Source: Nakamurella leprariae (lineage in GTDB: Bacteria > Actinomycetota > Actinomycetes > Mycobacteriales > Nakamurellaceae). From it: DNA of 44,870 nucleotides. Under the pieces are notes generated by a model. That model searched no databases and had not been told where the DNA came from. It saw nothing but the letters and a program-made list of their open reading frames with translations. The stretch lies in contig NZ_JAERWK010000030.1 in NCBI RefSeq assembly GCF_016918035.1, positions 1 to 44,870 on the forward strand. Reading direction: 5' to 3'. Below are positions 9,346 through 17,438 of this stretch, piece after piece (within the stretch, counting starts at the first letter, position 1; the number at the start of each line of letters is the position of its first letter). The position numbers and the translations under genes were made by a program.

Positions 9346-10409
9346 CAGACGATCTCGGTGAACGAAGCGTTCAGACCGGAGCCGATCCCCATCAGCAGCA
9401 CCCGGTCACCGGCGGACAGCTCGTCGGCCACGCCGGCCAGGGTGAACGGGATGGCCGCCGGCCCCATGTTGCCGCGGGTCGGGAAGGTCAGCGGGACCCG
9501 GGCCATGTCCAGGCCGAGTGCGCCCACGATGGCCCGGGTGTGCACCGTGCTCACCTGGTGCATGACGTACCGGCTCATGTCGGCGTGCCAGTCGAACTCG
9601 GCGGCCGACTCCTCCCAGAGGGCCAGCGACAGGGCCATGCCGGCGTTCATCAGGCCGGTGCTGTCGGTGCGCATGTCGTCCATGTCGCCGACGCACAGCA
9701 GGTGGTGTTCGGTGCCGGCCCGGGTGGCGCCGCCCAGGTAGCGGTGGCCCTCCGGGTGTCGGTCGGCCCGACCGAGGACCATGGCGGCGGCCCCCGAGCC
9801 CAGGGTCAGTGAGGCGAACTGGGCGTACACGTCGTGGGCGCTGCCGTCACTGGCCTGCAGCCGGCGGATGGTCGACTCATGGATCTCGCGGGCGTCCTCA
9901 CCGTTGACGATGAGGGCGTACTCGATCTGACCGGACTCGATCATCGCGGCGGCCAGCTGCATGCCGTTCACGAAGCCGAGGCAGGCGTTGGTGACGTCGA
10001 AGTTCTGGCACGAGCTCGGCAGACCCAGCCCGTGGTGCACGGCCACCGCACTGGACGGTTCCAGGTGCGCCCGGCTCACCGAGGTGTTGATCATCAGCCC
10101 GACGTCGCGGGGGTGCACGCCGGCCTCGGCCAGCGCCTTGGCACCGGCCATGATGGCGCCGTCGACGTAGGTGGTGCCGTCCTCCCACCAGCGCCGCTCC
10201 CCGATGCCGGCCAGCCGCTGCATCATCCCGGCGCGCAGGCCCACCCGCTGGTAGACGTCCGCCAGTCGCTCGTCCATCTCGGCCGAGGTGACGATCCGCG
10301 GCGCATCGATGGCGCAGACCGCGAGCACCGACGTGGTGCCGAACCGGTGCACGGTGTTCCCCCGCGGGGCTCTGGCCGCCGAGTCGAGATCAGGAGCAGT
10401 GCGCAGCAT
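9342..10409 (-). CDS. oleA: OleA: thiolase-fold acyl-CoA condensing enzyme
   Basis: Joins two fatty acyl-CoAs head to head (non-decarboxylative Claisen condensation) to give a 2-alkyl-3-ketoacid. 355 residues, KAS III-like. The active-site residues fall at Cys143 (VTNACLGF), His284 (MHQVS) and Asn314 (TRGNMGP), with Glu117 in HLEPSS. Glu117 and Cys143 are the numbers used for Xanthomonas OleA, where the glutamate distinguishes OleA from FabH. The ATG at 10409 follows GGAAGGAA. First gene of the oleA-oleBC-oleD operon. The 622-nt gap upstream, shared with the divergent rpf-type gene, must hold the promoter, which I could not place. Confidence 0.93.
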   Translation of the reverse strand: MLRTAPDLDSAARAPRGNTVHRFGTTSVLAVCAIDAPRIVTSAEMDERLADVYQRVGLRAGMMQRLAGIGERRWWEDGTTYVDGAIMAGAKALAEAGVHPRDVGLMINTSVSRAHLEPSSAVAVHHGLGLPSSCQNFDVTNACLGFVNGMQLAAAMIESGQIEYALIVNGEDAREIHESTIRRLQASDGSAHDVYAQFASLTLGSGAAAMVLGRADRHPEGHRYLGGATRAGTEHHLLCVGDMDDMRTDSTGLMNAGMALSLALWEESAAEFDWHADMSRYVMHQVSTVHTRAIVGALGLDMARVPLTFPTRGNMGPAAIPFTLAGVADELSAGDRVLLMGIGSGLNASFTEIVW

Positions 10410-10690
10410 GCAGTTCCTTCCGGCATTCCGATCGGGTGCGCCCCATCGCGAGGTCGGTGCGACGGCGCGGCTCGTCCGCTCGGAGCCGGAGCCGGACACC
10501 CGGTGACCAAGGTATCCGCGCTGCGGATCGGCGAACCGTCCACGGCGATGGGGAGTGGCCGAACGCACCATCGCGCAGCCTGCCACCTCGCCACCGTCAT
10601 CGGCCAACGGAAGCGACGGCCGAACGTCCGGTTCGCCCGGTTCCGGGCGTGTCGAGTGGGTGGTGGGGCGGGAGTGTGTTAGTGGGGCTC

Positions 10691-10720
10691 TTGTGATTGC
10701 TGTGACGATTGTTCTAACTT
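10691..10720 (+). promoter_or_regulatory. Candidate sigma-A-type promoter for the rpf-type gene
   Basis: TTGTGA (10691-10696) and TAACTT (10715-10720) are separated by 18 nt. This predicts a transcript start near 10727 and a leader of about 300 nt before the ATG at 11032. Two direct TGTGA copies lie within and just after the -35. Prediction by eye only. Confidence 0.5.
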
Positions 10721-10768
10721 GAGAGCGCGAGTGGTGCTGTACGTAGTCGTTTCTTCACTCTGTGTCGT

Positions 10769-10940
10769 CACGGCCGGGCGGTCGCGGCGGCGACGAAGGG
10801 GTCGGAACGGCGAGCGGAGCTCGCACCGGCCGCGGCCCCCCGTTCCGTCCGCCGGTCCCGTCGTCTCCCGTCCGGGAGCACCGACGCCGACGGAACGCAG
10901 GGCCGAACGGGGCGGCAGCTCGGCCGGTGAGCAAGGGGAA
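10769..10940 (+). promoter_or_regulatory. Possible divergent ydaO-type (c-di-AMP) riboswitch in rpf leader
   Basis: Actinobacterial rpf genes are commonly preceded by ydaO/yuaA riboswitches. The long leader here has segments in the right order that recall the motif: a GGCCGGGCGGTC stretch (about 10769-10781), GGGGTCGGAACGG (about 10798-10810), and CCGAAC followed by GGCAGCT and CCGGTGAGC (10902-10931), then GGGGAAG. The match is loose: the hallmark 3' core is interrupted by extra G residues. Treat as a candidate; the long leader itself is the firmer observation. Confidence 0.3.
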
Positions 10941-11031
10941 GACACCGGACGAGCCCGGCCGGCGGGTCGATCGCCATCGGTCGACCTGCCCGGCCGGGTA
11001 CGCCGACCGGCGGCCCGAGGCGGGGACACGG

Positions 11032-11985
11032 ATGCGCGGCATCACCAAGGCGGGGGCGGCCGGCTTCGTCGGCGCCGTCGTCGCGTCGTTGCTGGTGCTG
11101 GGCGGGGGGTCCGCCTCGGCTGATCCGTCGGCCGATGACTGGTACCAGCTGCGGATGTGCGAGTCGACGAACCGGTACGACATCAACACGGGCAACGGCT
11201 ACTACGGCGCCTACCAGTTCGATCTGCCCACCTGGCGCTCGGTGGGCGGCTCCGGATATCCGAACCAGGCGTCTCCGGCGGAGCAGGACCAGCGGGCGCT
11301 GGCGCTGTACCGGCAGCGCGGCTGGAGCCCGTGGGTGTGCGCCGCGCTGGTGGGTCTGTCCGAGGACGGTGACGCCCGCTCCGGTGTGGCGCCGCCGGTC
11401 GCCGGCAACCAGGGTGCCTCGGGAGCCGCCGAGGACACGGGCGCGCCCGCAGCGGCATCCGATGGCCCGGCCTGGCCCGGCCGGCAGTTCCACCCGGGCG
11501 ACTCCAGCGAGGACCTCAAGGCCTGGCAGCGGCAGATGGGCGCACGGGGCTACGGCCTGACCGGCACCGGCTTCTTCGGGCCGAACACCGAGGCGGCGGT
11601 CCGCAAGCTGCAGCAGGAGGCCGGGCTGAACGTGGTCGGGTACATCGGGCCGAAGACGTGGGCGGCGGCCTGGTCGACCAGCGCGTCGGCGCCGGCGCCG
11701 GCCGCACCGACGGCCACGGCGTACGTCCCCGCCTCGAACGAGTCGTGCGGCATCGGGACCGGGGCGGCTCCGGCCTGGCCGGGTGAGCAGTACGTCCGCG
11801 GCGACACCGATCGCAACCTGCAGTGCTTCCAGCGGGCGCTGGCCGCCCGGGGCTACGCGTTGTCCGGCACCGGGTTCTACGGGTCGGCCACCGAGTCAGC
11901 GGTCGTCGACTTCCAACGCAGCCGTGGCATCAATCCGTCCGGGATCATCGGACCGAAGACCTGGGAGGCCGCCTGGGTCGGCTGA
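11032..11985 (+). CDS. Secreted resuscitation-promoting-factor-like transglycosylase with two PG-binding domains
   Basis: A 317-residue secreted peptidoglycan-cleaving enzyme. Residues 1-30 are a signal peptide (basic start, hydrophobic core, ASA-type cleavage site). Residues about 31-112 are an Rpf/transglycosylase-like domain with catalytic Glu44 in CESTNRYD, the GYYGAYQFDLPTW core and the paired cysteines at 43 and 103. An Ala/Gly linker leads to two PG_binding_1 domains (about 150-214 and 250-315), each ending in IGPKTW.AAW. The ATG at 11032 places the signal peptide correctly; the frame is open further upstream but without plausible coding. Probably under leader-RNA control; ends at a strong terminator. 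Confidence 0.92.
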   Translation: MRGITKAGAAGFVGAVVASLLVLGGGSASADPSADDWYQLRMCESTNRYDINTGNGYYGAYQFDLPTWRSVGGSGYPNQASPAEQDQRALALYRQRGWSPWVCAALVGLSEDGDARSGVAPPVAGNQGASGAAEDTGAPAAASDGPAWPGRQFHPGDSSEDLKAWQRQMGARGYGLTGTGFFGPNTEAAVRKLQQEAGLNVVGYIGPKTWAAAWSTSASAPAPAAPTATAYVPASNESCGIGTGAAPAWPGEQYVRGDTDRNLQCFQRALAARGYALSGTGFYGSATESAVVDFQRSRGINPSGIIGPKTWEAAWVG

Positions 11986-12150
11986 TCGACCCGAACGGAG
12001 GGTCCGCAGCACCGTTGCGTCACGGTTGAGCAAAATGTCGGGAGACATGTAATGACGCCGCGGTGATCTGCGACACCTCAGTCAGAACGGCCAGCCGCCG
12101 TTCGGTTCTTCCCGAGCCCGGTGACGCGACGCCCGCGTCCACCGGTACTG

Positions 12151-12183
12151 CCGAGGCCCGGAGCACGCCGCTCCGGGCCTCGG
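12151..12183. terminator. Bidirectional terminator between rpf-type and LLM genes
   Basis: Perfect 13-bp inverted repeat CCGAGGCCCGGAG / CTCCGGGCCTCGG around a 7-nt loop, between two convergent genes (stops at 11985 and 12233). The flanks 11986-12150 and 12184-12232 show no gene. Confidence 0.85.
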
Positions 12184-12232
12184 CGCATGTCCGGGGCCCG
12201 GAGCCGGCTCGCAGCGCCCAGATCGGCAGCGC

Positions 12233-13597
12233 TCAGACCAGCGACGGGGTGCGGCGGTAGGCGGCCCCCGGGTGCGACTCGGGCAGGTGCACCGCGCCCT
12301 CGCCGAACAGGTGCTCGCGCAGGGTGTCGCCGGGCAGGTCGTCCTTGAGCAGGCCGCGGCGGCGCAGCTCCGGCATGACCCGGGTGAAGAACGCGTCGTG
12401 GCTGCCGTCGGCCTCCGGCTGCACCAGGAACCCGTCGGCGTCGGTGGCGGCGATCATCGCCTCGGCCTGGTTCGCGATCTCCTCCGGTGTGCCCAGGAAC
12501 GGCTTGCCCATGACGCCGTTGGCCCGGAACTCCTCGAGCACCTCCCGCACGGTCGGTGCGTCCGGGCCGAGGAAGCGCTCGATGTTGGTCCGGCCGTTGT
12601 CGCCGTTGGCCGCACTGGCCGGGATGGGCCGGTCCAGGTCGAACGAGAGCAGGTCCAGCCCGGTGAAGTACGCGTAGAGGGTGGCCGCCTGCTCGAGCGA
12701 GATGCGGTCGATCGCCGCCTGGTGCTGTGCCTGCGCCTCGGCCATCGAGTCGGCGACCCGGAAGGTGCCGGCGATGAGGCACTTCACCGCGTCCGAGCCG
12801 CGGCCGAACTCGACCGCCTGCCGCCGGATGTCGGCGATCTGCGCGGCCAGCGCGGTGGACTCCGCGGCCAGGAAGACGGCCTCGGCGTACCGGGCGGCCA
12901 GCTCCCGGCCGGGCGCGGAGGCGCCGGCCTGGAACAGCACCGGGGTGACCTGCGGGCTCGGCGGGGTGACCAGCACCCCCTTGGTCGAGAAGTACGTGCC
13001 CTCGTACTCGATCTCGTGCACCTTGTTCGGGTCCGCCCACACCCCGGCGGCGGCGTCCTTGACCAGCGCGTCGGATTCCCAGCAGCCCTCCCAGAACCGC
13101 AGCGAGAGGTCGACGTGCTCGGCGGCCTTGGCGTAGCGGTCGTCGTGCGGCATCAGCGGTTCGCCGAACAGCAGTGCGGACGCGGCCTGGGCCGAGCCGG
13201 TGACGATGTTCCAGCCGACCCGGCCCTTGGAGAAGTGGTCCAGCGACCGGTACTGCCGGGTCACCGCCGGTGGCGCCTCCACCATCGTCGAGGTGGTCGT
13301 GACCAGGCCCAGTTTCGTGGTGACCGCGGCGAGGGCGGAGATGAGGGTGTGCGGGTCGACGGTGGTGAACTGGACGTTCCGCTCGATGGCCGTCGGGATG
13401 ATCGACGAGTCCATCGTCGGGTAACCATAGGAGTCGGCGAAGAACAGGAAGTCGACCCCGGCCGCCTCGCACTTGCGGGCCAGATCGAGCCAGTAGTCCA
13501 GATCGGTGAAGTTGGGCTCGTGCTCCCGGCCGGGGATCTTCCAGGTGTCGCGCACCCGACCGCCCTGGAACATGCCGATGGCGAGTTGCTTGGTCAT
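12233..13597 (-). CDS. NtaA/SnaA/DszA-type FMN-dependent monooxygenase (LLM class)
   Basis: FMNH2-dependent two-component monooxygenase of the bacterial-luciferase-like superfamily; relatives oxidise nitrilotriacetate, sulfones, alkanesulfonates and pristinamycin precursors. 454 residues with family landmarks: GVDFLFFADSYG near 47-58, the LDHFSKGRVGWNIVTG flavin-phosphate segment (about 119-134), PPSPQVTPVLFQAGAS (about 213-228) and the C-terminal MPELRRRG...TLREHLFG. Good ribosome site (GGAGGACCCC). It follows a close homologue by 40 nt, so the two are an operon. Substrate unknown. It needs an external flavin reductase, which is absent here. Confidence 0.88.
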   Translation of the reverse strand: MTKQLAIGMFQGGRVRDTWKIPGREHEPNFTDLDYWLDLARKCEAAGVDFLFFADSYGYPTMDSSIIPTAIERNVQFTTVDPHTLISALAAVTTKLGLVTTTSTMVEAPPAVTRQYRSLDHFSKGRVGWNIVTGSAQAASALLFGEPLMPHDDRYAKAAEHVDLSLRFWEGCWESDALVKDAAAGVWADPNKVHEIEYEGTYFSTKGVLVTPPSPQVTPVLFQAGASAPGRELAARYAEAVFLAAESTALAAQIADIRRQAVEFGRGSDAVKCLIAGTFRVADSMAEAQAQHQAAIDRISLEQAATLYAYFTGLDLLSFDLDRPIPASAANGDNGRTNIERFLGPDAPTVREVLEEFRANGVMGKPFLGTPEEIANQAEAMIAATDADGFLVQPEADGSHDAFFTRVMPELRRRGLLKDDLPGDTLREHLFGEGAVHLPESHPGAAYRRTPSLV

Positions 13598-13637
13598 GGG
13601 GTCCTCCGGGACTGGGTGCCTGTGGGGCGGGGTCGGG

Positions 13638-14996
13638 TCAGACGAGCGCGGGGACCGTGGTGTGGGCCGTCACCCCGGGGTGGTCGGCCGCGAGACGGGG
13701 CCGGCCGCTGAAGCGTTCGCGCAAGGTGGTGCCGGGCAGGGCCGCTCGGACCAGCCCCCGCCGGTGCATCTCGGGCAGCACCATGGTGGTGAAATCCGTG
13801 AAGGTGCCGAAGGCGTCCGGCTGCACCAGGAAGCCGTCCGCGCCGGTCTCGCCGATGACCTCCTCGGCCTGGTCGACCACCTGGGCCGGGTCGCCGATCA
13901 GCGGGGAGCCCATGACGCTGTTGCGCTGGAACTCCTCGAGGATCTGCCGCACCGTCGGCGCGCCCGGGCCGAGGAACCGCTCCACGTTGGTCCGGCCGGC
14001 GTCGGTGAGGTTGGCGGTGGCGTCCAGCGGCCGGTCCGGGTCCATGCGCGACAGGTCCAGGCCGGTGAAGAAGGCGTACTGGGCGGCTGCGTCGGCCAGG
14101 GTGCGGACCGCCTCGGTGCGTTGCTGCAGCACTCGCGCCGCCTGCTCGGACTCGCCGACCCGGAAGGTGCCGGCGACCAGGCACTTGATCGACTGCGGGT
14201 CGCGGCCGTACGCCTCGGCCCGCCGGCGGATGTCCGCGATCTGGGCGCGCATGGCCGGCACCTCGGCCGCGATGAACACACCCTCGGCGTACTTGGCCGC
14301 GAGCTCCCGGCCGGGGGCGGACGCCCCGGCCTGGAACAGCACCGGCGTCCGCTGCGGCCCGGGCGGCGTGGTCAGGATGCCGTCCGCGCGGAAATGCGAT
14401 CCGTGATGGTGGATCTCGCGGACCCGGTCCGGGTCGGCGTAGAGGTTGCGGGCCCGGTCGACGACCAGGCCGTCGTCGTCCCAGCACTCCTGCCACAGCC
14501 GCAGGGTCAGCGCGACGTGCTCGTCGGCGATGGCGTAGCGCTCGTCGTGCGGCACCAGCTGGTCCCCGAACAGCCGGGCAGAGGCGATCTGGCCGGCGCC
14601 GGTGACGATGTTCCAGCCGATCCGGCCCTTGGTCAGGTGGTCGAGCGTGGCCATCCGGCGGGCGATCATCGGGGGCTTCTCGACCGTGGTCGACAGCGTG
14701 ACGACCAGCCCGAGCCGCTCGGTCACCGCGGCCAGCGCCGGGATGATGGCCATCGGGTCGGCCCGGGGGAAGTTCAGGCCGCTGCGCAACGCCTGCGCCG
14801 GCAGCCGACCGTCGATGAGCGGGTAGCCGTAGTCGTCGGCGAAGAACAGGAAGTCGACCCCGGCCGCATCGAGCGAACGGGCCATGTCGATCCAGTGCTG
14901 CAGGTCCAGGAAGTCCGTCGAGGTGTTCTCCGGTAACTGCCAGGCGCCCATGATGCCCGCCGTCTGGAACATCCCGACCGACCACGGAACCGACAT
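13638..14996 (-). CDS. NtaA/SnaA/DszA-type FMN-dependent monooxygenase (LLM class)
   Basis: A 452-residue homologue of the downstream gene with the same landmarks: GVDFLFFADDYGYP, LDHLTKGRIGWNIVTGAGQ, TPVLFQAGASAPGRELAAKYAEGVF. It is the first gene of a two-gene minus-strand operon. Its promoter, 45-50 nt upstream, carries a palindromic operator matching the one before the divergent ABC importer. Ribosome site GAAGGCGG precedes the ATG. With its twin it may act on related substrates or form a heteromer. Catalytic class is secure; substrate is not. Confidence 0.88.
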   Translation of the reverse strand: MSVPWSVGMFQTAGIMGAWQLPENTSTDFLDLQHWIDMARSLDAAGVDFLFFADDYGYPLIDGRLPAQALRSGLNFPRADPMAIIPALAAVTERLGLVVTLSTTVEKPPMIARRMATLDHLTKGRIGWNIVTGAGQIASARLFGDQLVPHDERYAIADEHVALTLRLWQECWDDDGLVVDRARNLYADPDRVREIHHHGSHFRADGILTTPPGPQRTPVLFQAGASAPGRELAAKYAEGVFIAAEVPAMRAQIADIRRRAEAYGRDPQSIKCLVAGTFRVGESEQAARVLQQRTEAVRTLADAAAQYAFFTGLDLSRMDPDRPLDATANLTDAGRTNVERFLGPGAPTVRQILEEFQRNSVMGSPLIGDPAQVVDQAEEVIGETGADGFLVQPDAFGTFTDFTTMVLPEMHRRGLVRAALPGTTLRERFSGRPRLAADHPGVTAHTTVPALV

Positions 14997-15023
14997 CTGA
15001 CCGCCTTCGTCGCACGCTCTGTC

Positions 15024-15046
15024 TGAACTGAACGGTTCAGACCGTA
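15024..15046 (-). promoter_or_regulatory. TetR-type operator and -10 element, site 1
   Basis: The plus-strand sequence TGAACTGAACGGTTCAG (15024-15040) lies in a larger perfect repeat GTCTGAAC-6 nt-GTTCAGAC (15021-15042). On the minus strand a -10-like TACGGT (15041-15046) abuts it, so a bound dimer would block transcription of the two LLM genes. The operator shares TGAAnnGAACnGTTCA with site 2 at 15793, and both are preceded by CCTACGGT. Confidence 0.75.
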
Positions 15047-15108
15047 GGGCGCGGTTGTTTCACCGATGTCACTCCGGCGTGACGATCATCCGACCGCCCG
15101 TGGGTGCG

Positions 15109-15690
15109 TCAGGAGATGGTCTGCAGACCCAGGATGGAGGCGAGCGACCGGCGGTGTGCGGCTCGCAGGTCCTCCGGGTCGGCGCCGGCGAGCAGCGAGA
15201 TCTGCAGGCCCCGCCACAGCGCGACGATCGCGACCGCGCACTCCTGGGCGGTGGTCTCGTCGTACCCCTCGCGGACCAGCAGTCGGGCCACCCCTTCGGG
15301 CCACTGGGTGGCGATGCGCCGGAAGTAGCCGGCGTTGCGGTCCGGGTGCCAGGTGTGCAGGGAGAAGAGTTCGAAGAACAGCCGCAGGAACGGGCGGTTC
15401 CGCCGGTCGGCGATGCGCAGCCAGGCCCGCTCCAGCAGTGGCCCGGGCGGGCCGTCGTCGTCGAGCTCGCCCATCAGGTGGTCGATGCCGGGGAAGCGCT
15501 CGAGGGCGACGAGCGAGGCCTCGTCGAGCAACTCCTCCTTGGACCCGAAGTAGTAGAGCAGCATCCGGTTGTTGGACCCGACGGCCCGGGCCAGCGAACT
15601 GAGGCTCAGGTCGTTGACCCCGCGCTGCAGGATGTGGTCCGCGACGAGTGCGAGCAGCCGGTGGCGTTCCCGGGAGGGCGGCGCAGACAT
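15109..15690 (-). CDS. TetR-family transcriptional regulator
   Basis: 193-residue repressor with an N-terminal helix-turn-helix (about residues 8-56: ALVADHILQRGVNDLSLSSL, then RMLLYYFGSKEELL) and a C-terminal ligand/dimer domain rich in aromatics. The ATG at 15690 is chosen over one at 15711 because TACTGT (minus strand, 15697-15702) sits 6 nt before it, as in leaderless transcripts. It lies between two promoters that share a palindrome (15024-15040 and 15793-15809), and its own promoter is about 100 nt from the second. It probably represses the LLM operon and the importer and senses their substrate or product. Confidence 0.9.
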   Translation of the reverse strand: MSAPPSRERHRLLALVADHILQRGVNDLSLSSLARAVGSNNRMLLYYFGSKEELLDEASLVALERFPGIDHLMGELDDDGPPGPLLERAWLRIADRRNRPFLRLFFELFSLHTWHPDRNAGYFRRIATQWPEGVARLLVREGYDETTAQECAVAIVALWRGLQISLLAGADPEDLRAAHRRSLASILGLQTIS

Positions 15691-15787
15691 GGGGCGACAG
15701 TAACCGGCCACCGACCCGTCGACCGGCCGTGCGGCAACGCTGCGGAGACGGAAAAGCGACGGCCATCTCGGCGAAACAATGCGCTCC

Positions 15788-15809
15788 TACGGTGAAACGA
15801 ACAGTTCAT
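15788..15809 (+). promoter_or_regulatory. TetR-type operator and -10 element, site 2
   Basis: TACGGT (15788-15793) is immediately followed by the operator TGAAACGAACAGTTCAT (15793-15809), matching site 1 at 13 of 17 positions. The upstream spacer also contains GAAACAA, as at site 1. Drives the ABC-importer/LLM operon. Confidence 0.75.
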
Positions 15810-15863
15810 CGTCTGCCCGTGAGCAGTCGTCCACGGCCGGTCCGGCCGGGAGAGCGGGGACCC

Positions 15864-16682
15864 GTGAGTTCCGTCCTGCAGCAGGCCAGCGTGACCGCTC
15901 CGTCGACCGGGTCGACGCGGGAGATCGCCCTGACGGGTGTGGCCAAGACGTACCCGCTCAAGCGCGGCGCCTCGGTCACCGCGCTCGCCGGCATCGACCT
16001 GGAGATCGCCGACGGCGAGTTCGTCGCGCTGCTCGGGCCATCCGGCTGCGGCAAGTCCACCGTGCTGCGCATCGTGGCCGGGCTGGAGCAGCCGTCCACC
16101 GGCACGGTGTCGGTGGGAGGCGCGTCGCCGCAAGCATTGTCGAAGGCGCATCGGCTGGGCGTCGCCTTCCAGGAGCACTCGCTGCTGCCCTGGCTGACCG
16201 TCCGGCAGAACATCACTCTCCCGTACAAGGTGGCCGGTCGCCCGGTCGACACCGCCCACGTGCGGGAGCTCATCGACCTGGTCGGGCTGGGCGGCTTCGA
16301 GGACGCGCGGCCCAAGCACCTGTCCGGCGGCATGCGGCAGCGCGCCTCCATCGCGCGGGCGCTGGTGCTCGATCCCGACGTGCTGCTGCTGGACGAGCCG
16401 TTCGGGGCGCTCGACGCGGTGACCCGGCGGCGGATGAACAAGGAGCTGGCCCGGATCTGGGCCGAACTGCGCATCACCACACTGCTGGTCACGCACGACG
16501 TGGACGAGGCGGTGCTGCTGGCCGACCGGGTCGTGGTGATGACTGGCCGCCCGGGCCGGATCCGCCACATCGAGGGCATCGACCTGCCGCTGCGCGAACA
16601 CACCGAACTGACCCGCTCGCCCGAGTTCCACGAGATCGTCGACCGTCTCACCGGCATGCTCGAGACGACGAAGGCCGCCTGA
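15864..16682 (+). CDS. ABC importer ATP-binding subunit (nitrate/sulfonate/taurine type)
   Basis: A 272-residue ATPase energising the adjacent importer. Walker A GPSGCGKST at 58-66, Q-loop in FQEHSLLPW, signature LSGGMRQR, Walker B VLLLDEPFGALD and switch His in THDVDEA. It belongs to the SsuB/TauB/NrtD group. The GTG at 15864 follows GAGAGCGGGG; an in-frame GTG at 15819 is a weaker alternative. First gene of a five-gene operon (ATPase, two permeases, binding protein, LLM) behind a TetR operator. Confidence 0.92.
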   Translation: MSSVLQQASVTAPSTGSTREIALTGVAKTYPLKRGASVTALAGIDLEIADGEFVALLGPSGCGKSTVLRIVAGLEQPSTGTVSVGGASPQALSKAHRLGVAFQEHSLLPWLTVRQNITLPYKVAGRPVDTAHVRELIDLVGLGGFEDARPKHLSGGMRQRASIARALVLDPDVLLLDEPFGALDAVTRRRMNKELARIWAELRITTLLVTHDVDEAVLLADRVVVMTGRPGRIRHIEGIDLPLREHTELTRSPEFHEIVDRLTGMLETTKAA

Positions 16683-16688
16683 GCGCCG

Positions 16689-17438
16689 ATGTCGTCCCGT
16701 CTCAGGACCGCCGTCTACGGGGTCGCCGGTGTGGTGGTGCTGCTGGTGATCGCCCAGATCATCGGCACCACCGGTCTGCTCGGCCCGACCTGGCCGCCCA
16801 TCACGGAGGTCGCCGCCTTCCTGTTCGACCCGTCCAACCACCGGCTGCTGGGCAACGCGCTGGCCGCGACGGTGTCGGAGGCCGCCCTCGGCGGGCTCAT
16901 CGGCATCGTGGCGGGCATCGGATTCGCCCTCATCGCCGCGCTGCTGCCGCTGCTCGCCCCGGGCCTGGACCGGTTCGCCGCGCTCATCGACGCGGTGCCG
17001 GCCATCGCGCTGGCGCCCTTCCTGATCCTGGTCTTCGGGCGCGAGGGCACGCCGGTGATCATCGTGGCGCTGTCGGTCACCTTCATCATCTACATCTCGA
17101 CCAGCTCCGGTCTGGACAGCGCGGGACGCCCCTACCGGGACCTGTTCTCGGTGCTCGGCGCGCGCCGAGCCGTCCGGCTGGGCCGGGTCGACGTCCCCGC
17201 CGCGCTGCCCAAGCTGTTCGACGGGCTCACACTGGCCGCGCCGGCCATGATCCTCGGCGCGACCATCGGTGAGTGGTTCGGCGCCCGCCGCGGTCTGGGC
17301 GTGCTGTTCGTCAGCGCCATGCAGAACTACCGCATCGAGCTCCTGTGGTCCGCCGCCGTCCTGGCTGTGCTGTGCTCGCTCATCGTCTACGGCGCCGCGC
17401 TGCTCGCGCAGCGTGCCGTCGTCCGGAGGTTCGCGTGA
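16689..17438 (+). CDS. ABC importer permease (SsuC/TauC type)
   Basis: A 249-residue integral membrane subunit with about six transmembrane segments and the BPD-transp cytoplasmic-loop signature around residues 155-190 (ARRAVRLGRVDVPAALPKLFDGL...GATIGEW). It begins 6 nt after the ATPase gene and overlaps the second permease by GTGA. Two different permease genes imply a heterodimeric channel. Confidence 0.9.
   Translation: MSSRLRTAVYGVAGVVVLLVIAQIIGTTGLLGPTWPPITEVAAFLFDPSNHRLLGNALAATVSEAALGGLIGIVAGIGFALIAALLPLLAPGLDRFAALIDAVPAIALAPFLILVFGREGTPVIIVALSVTFIIYISTSSGLDSAGRPYRDLFSVLGARRAVRLGRVDVPAALPKLFDGLTLAAPAMILGATIGEWFGARRGLGVLFVSAMQNYRIELLWSAAVLAVLCSLIVYGAALLAQRAVVRRFA

Noticed and set aside
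6721-9741. Long plus-strand frames opposite oleBC and oleA
   Set aside because: Antisense shadows of well-supported genes; composition typical of complementary-frame translation.
12272-14936. Plus-strand frames opposite the two LLM genes
   Set aside because: Antisense shadows; they read through the terminator-side region with no start signals.
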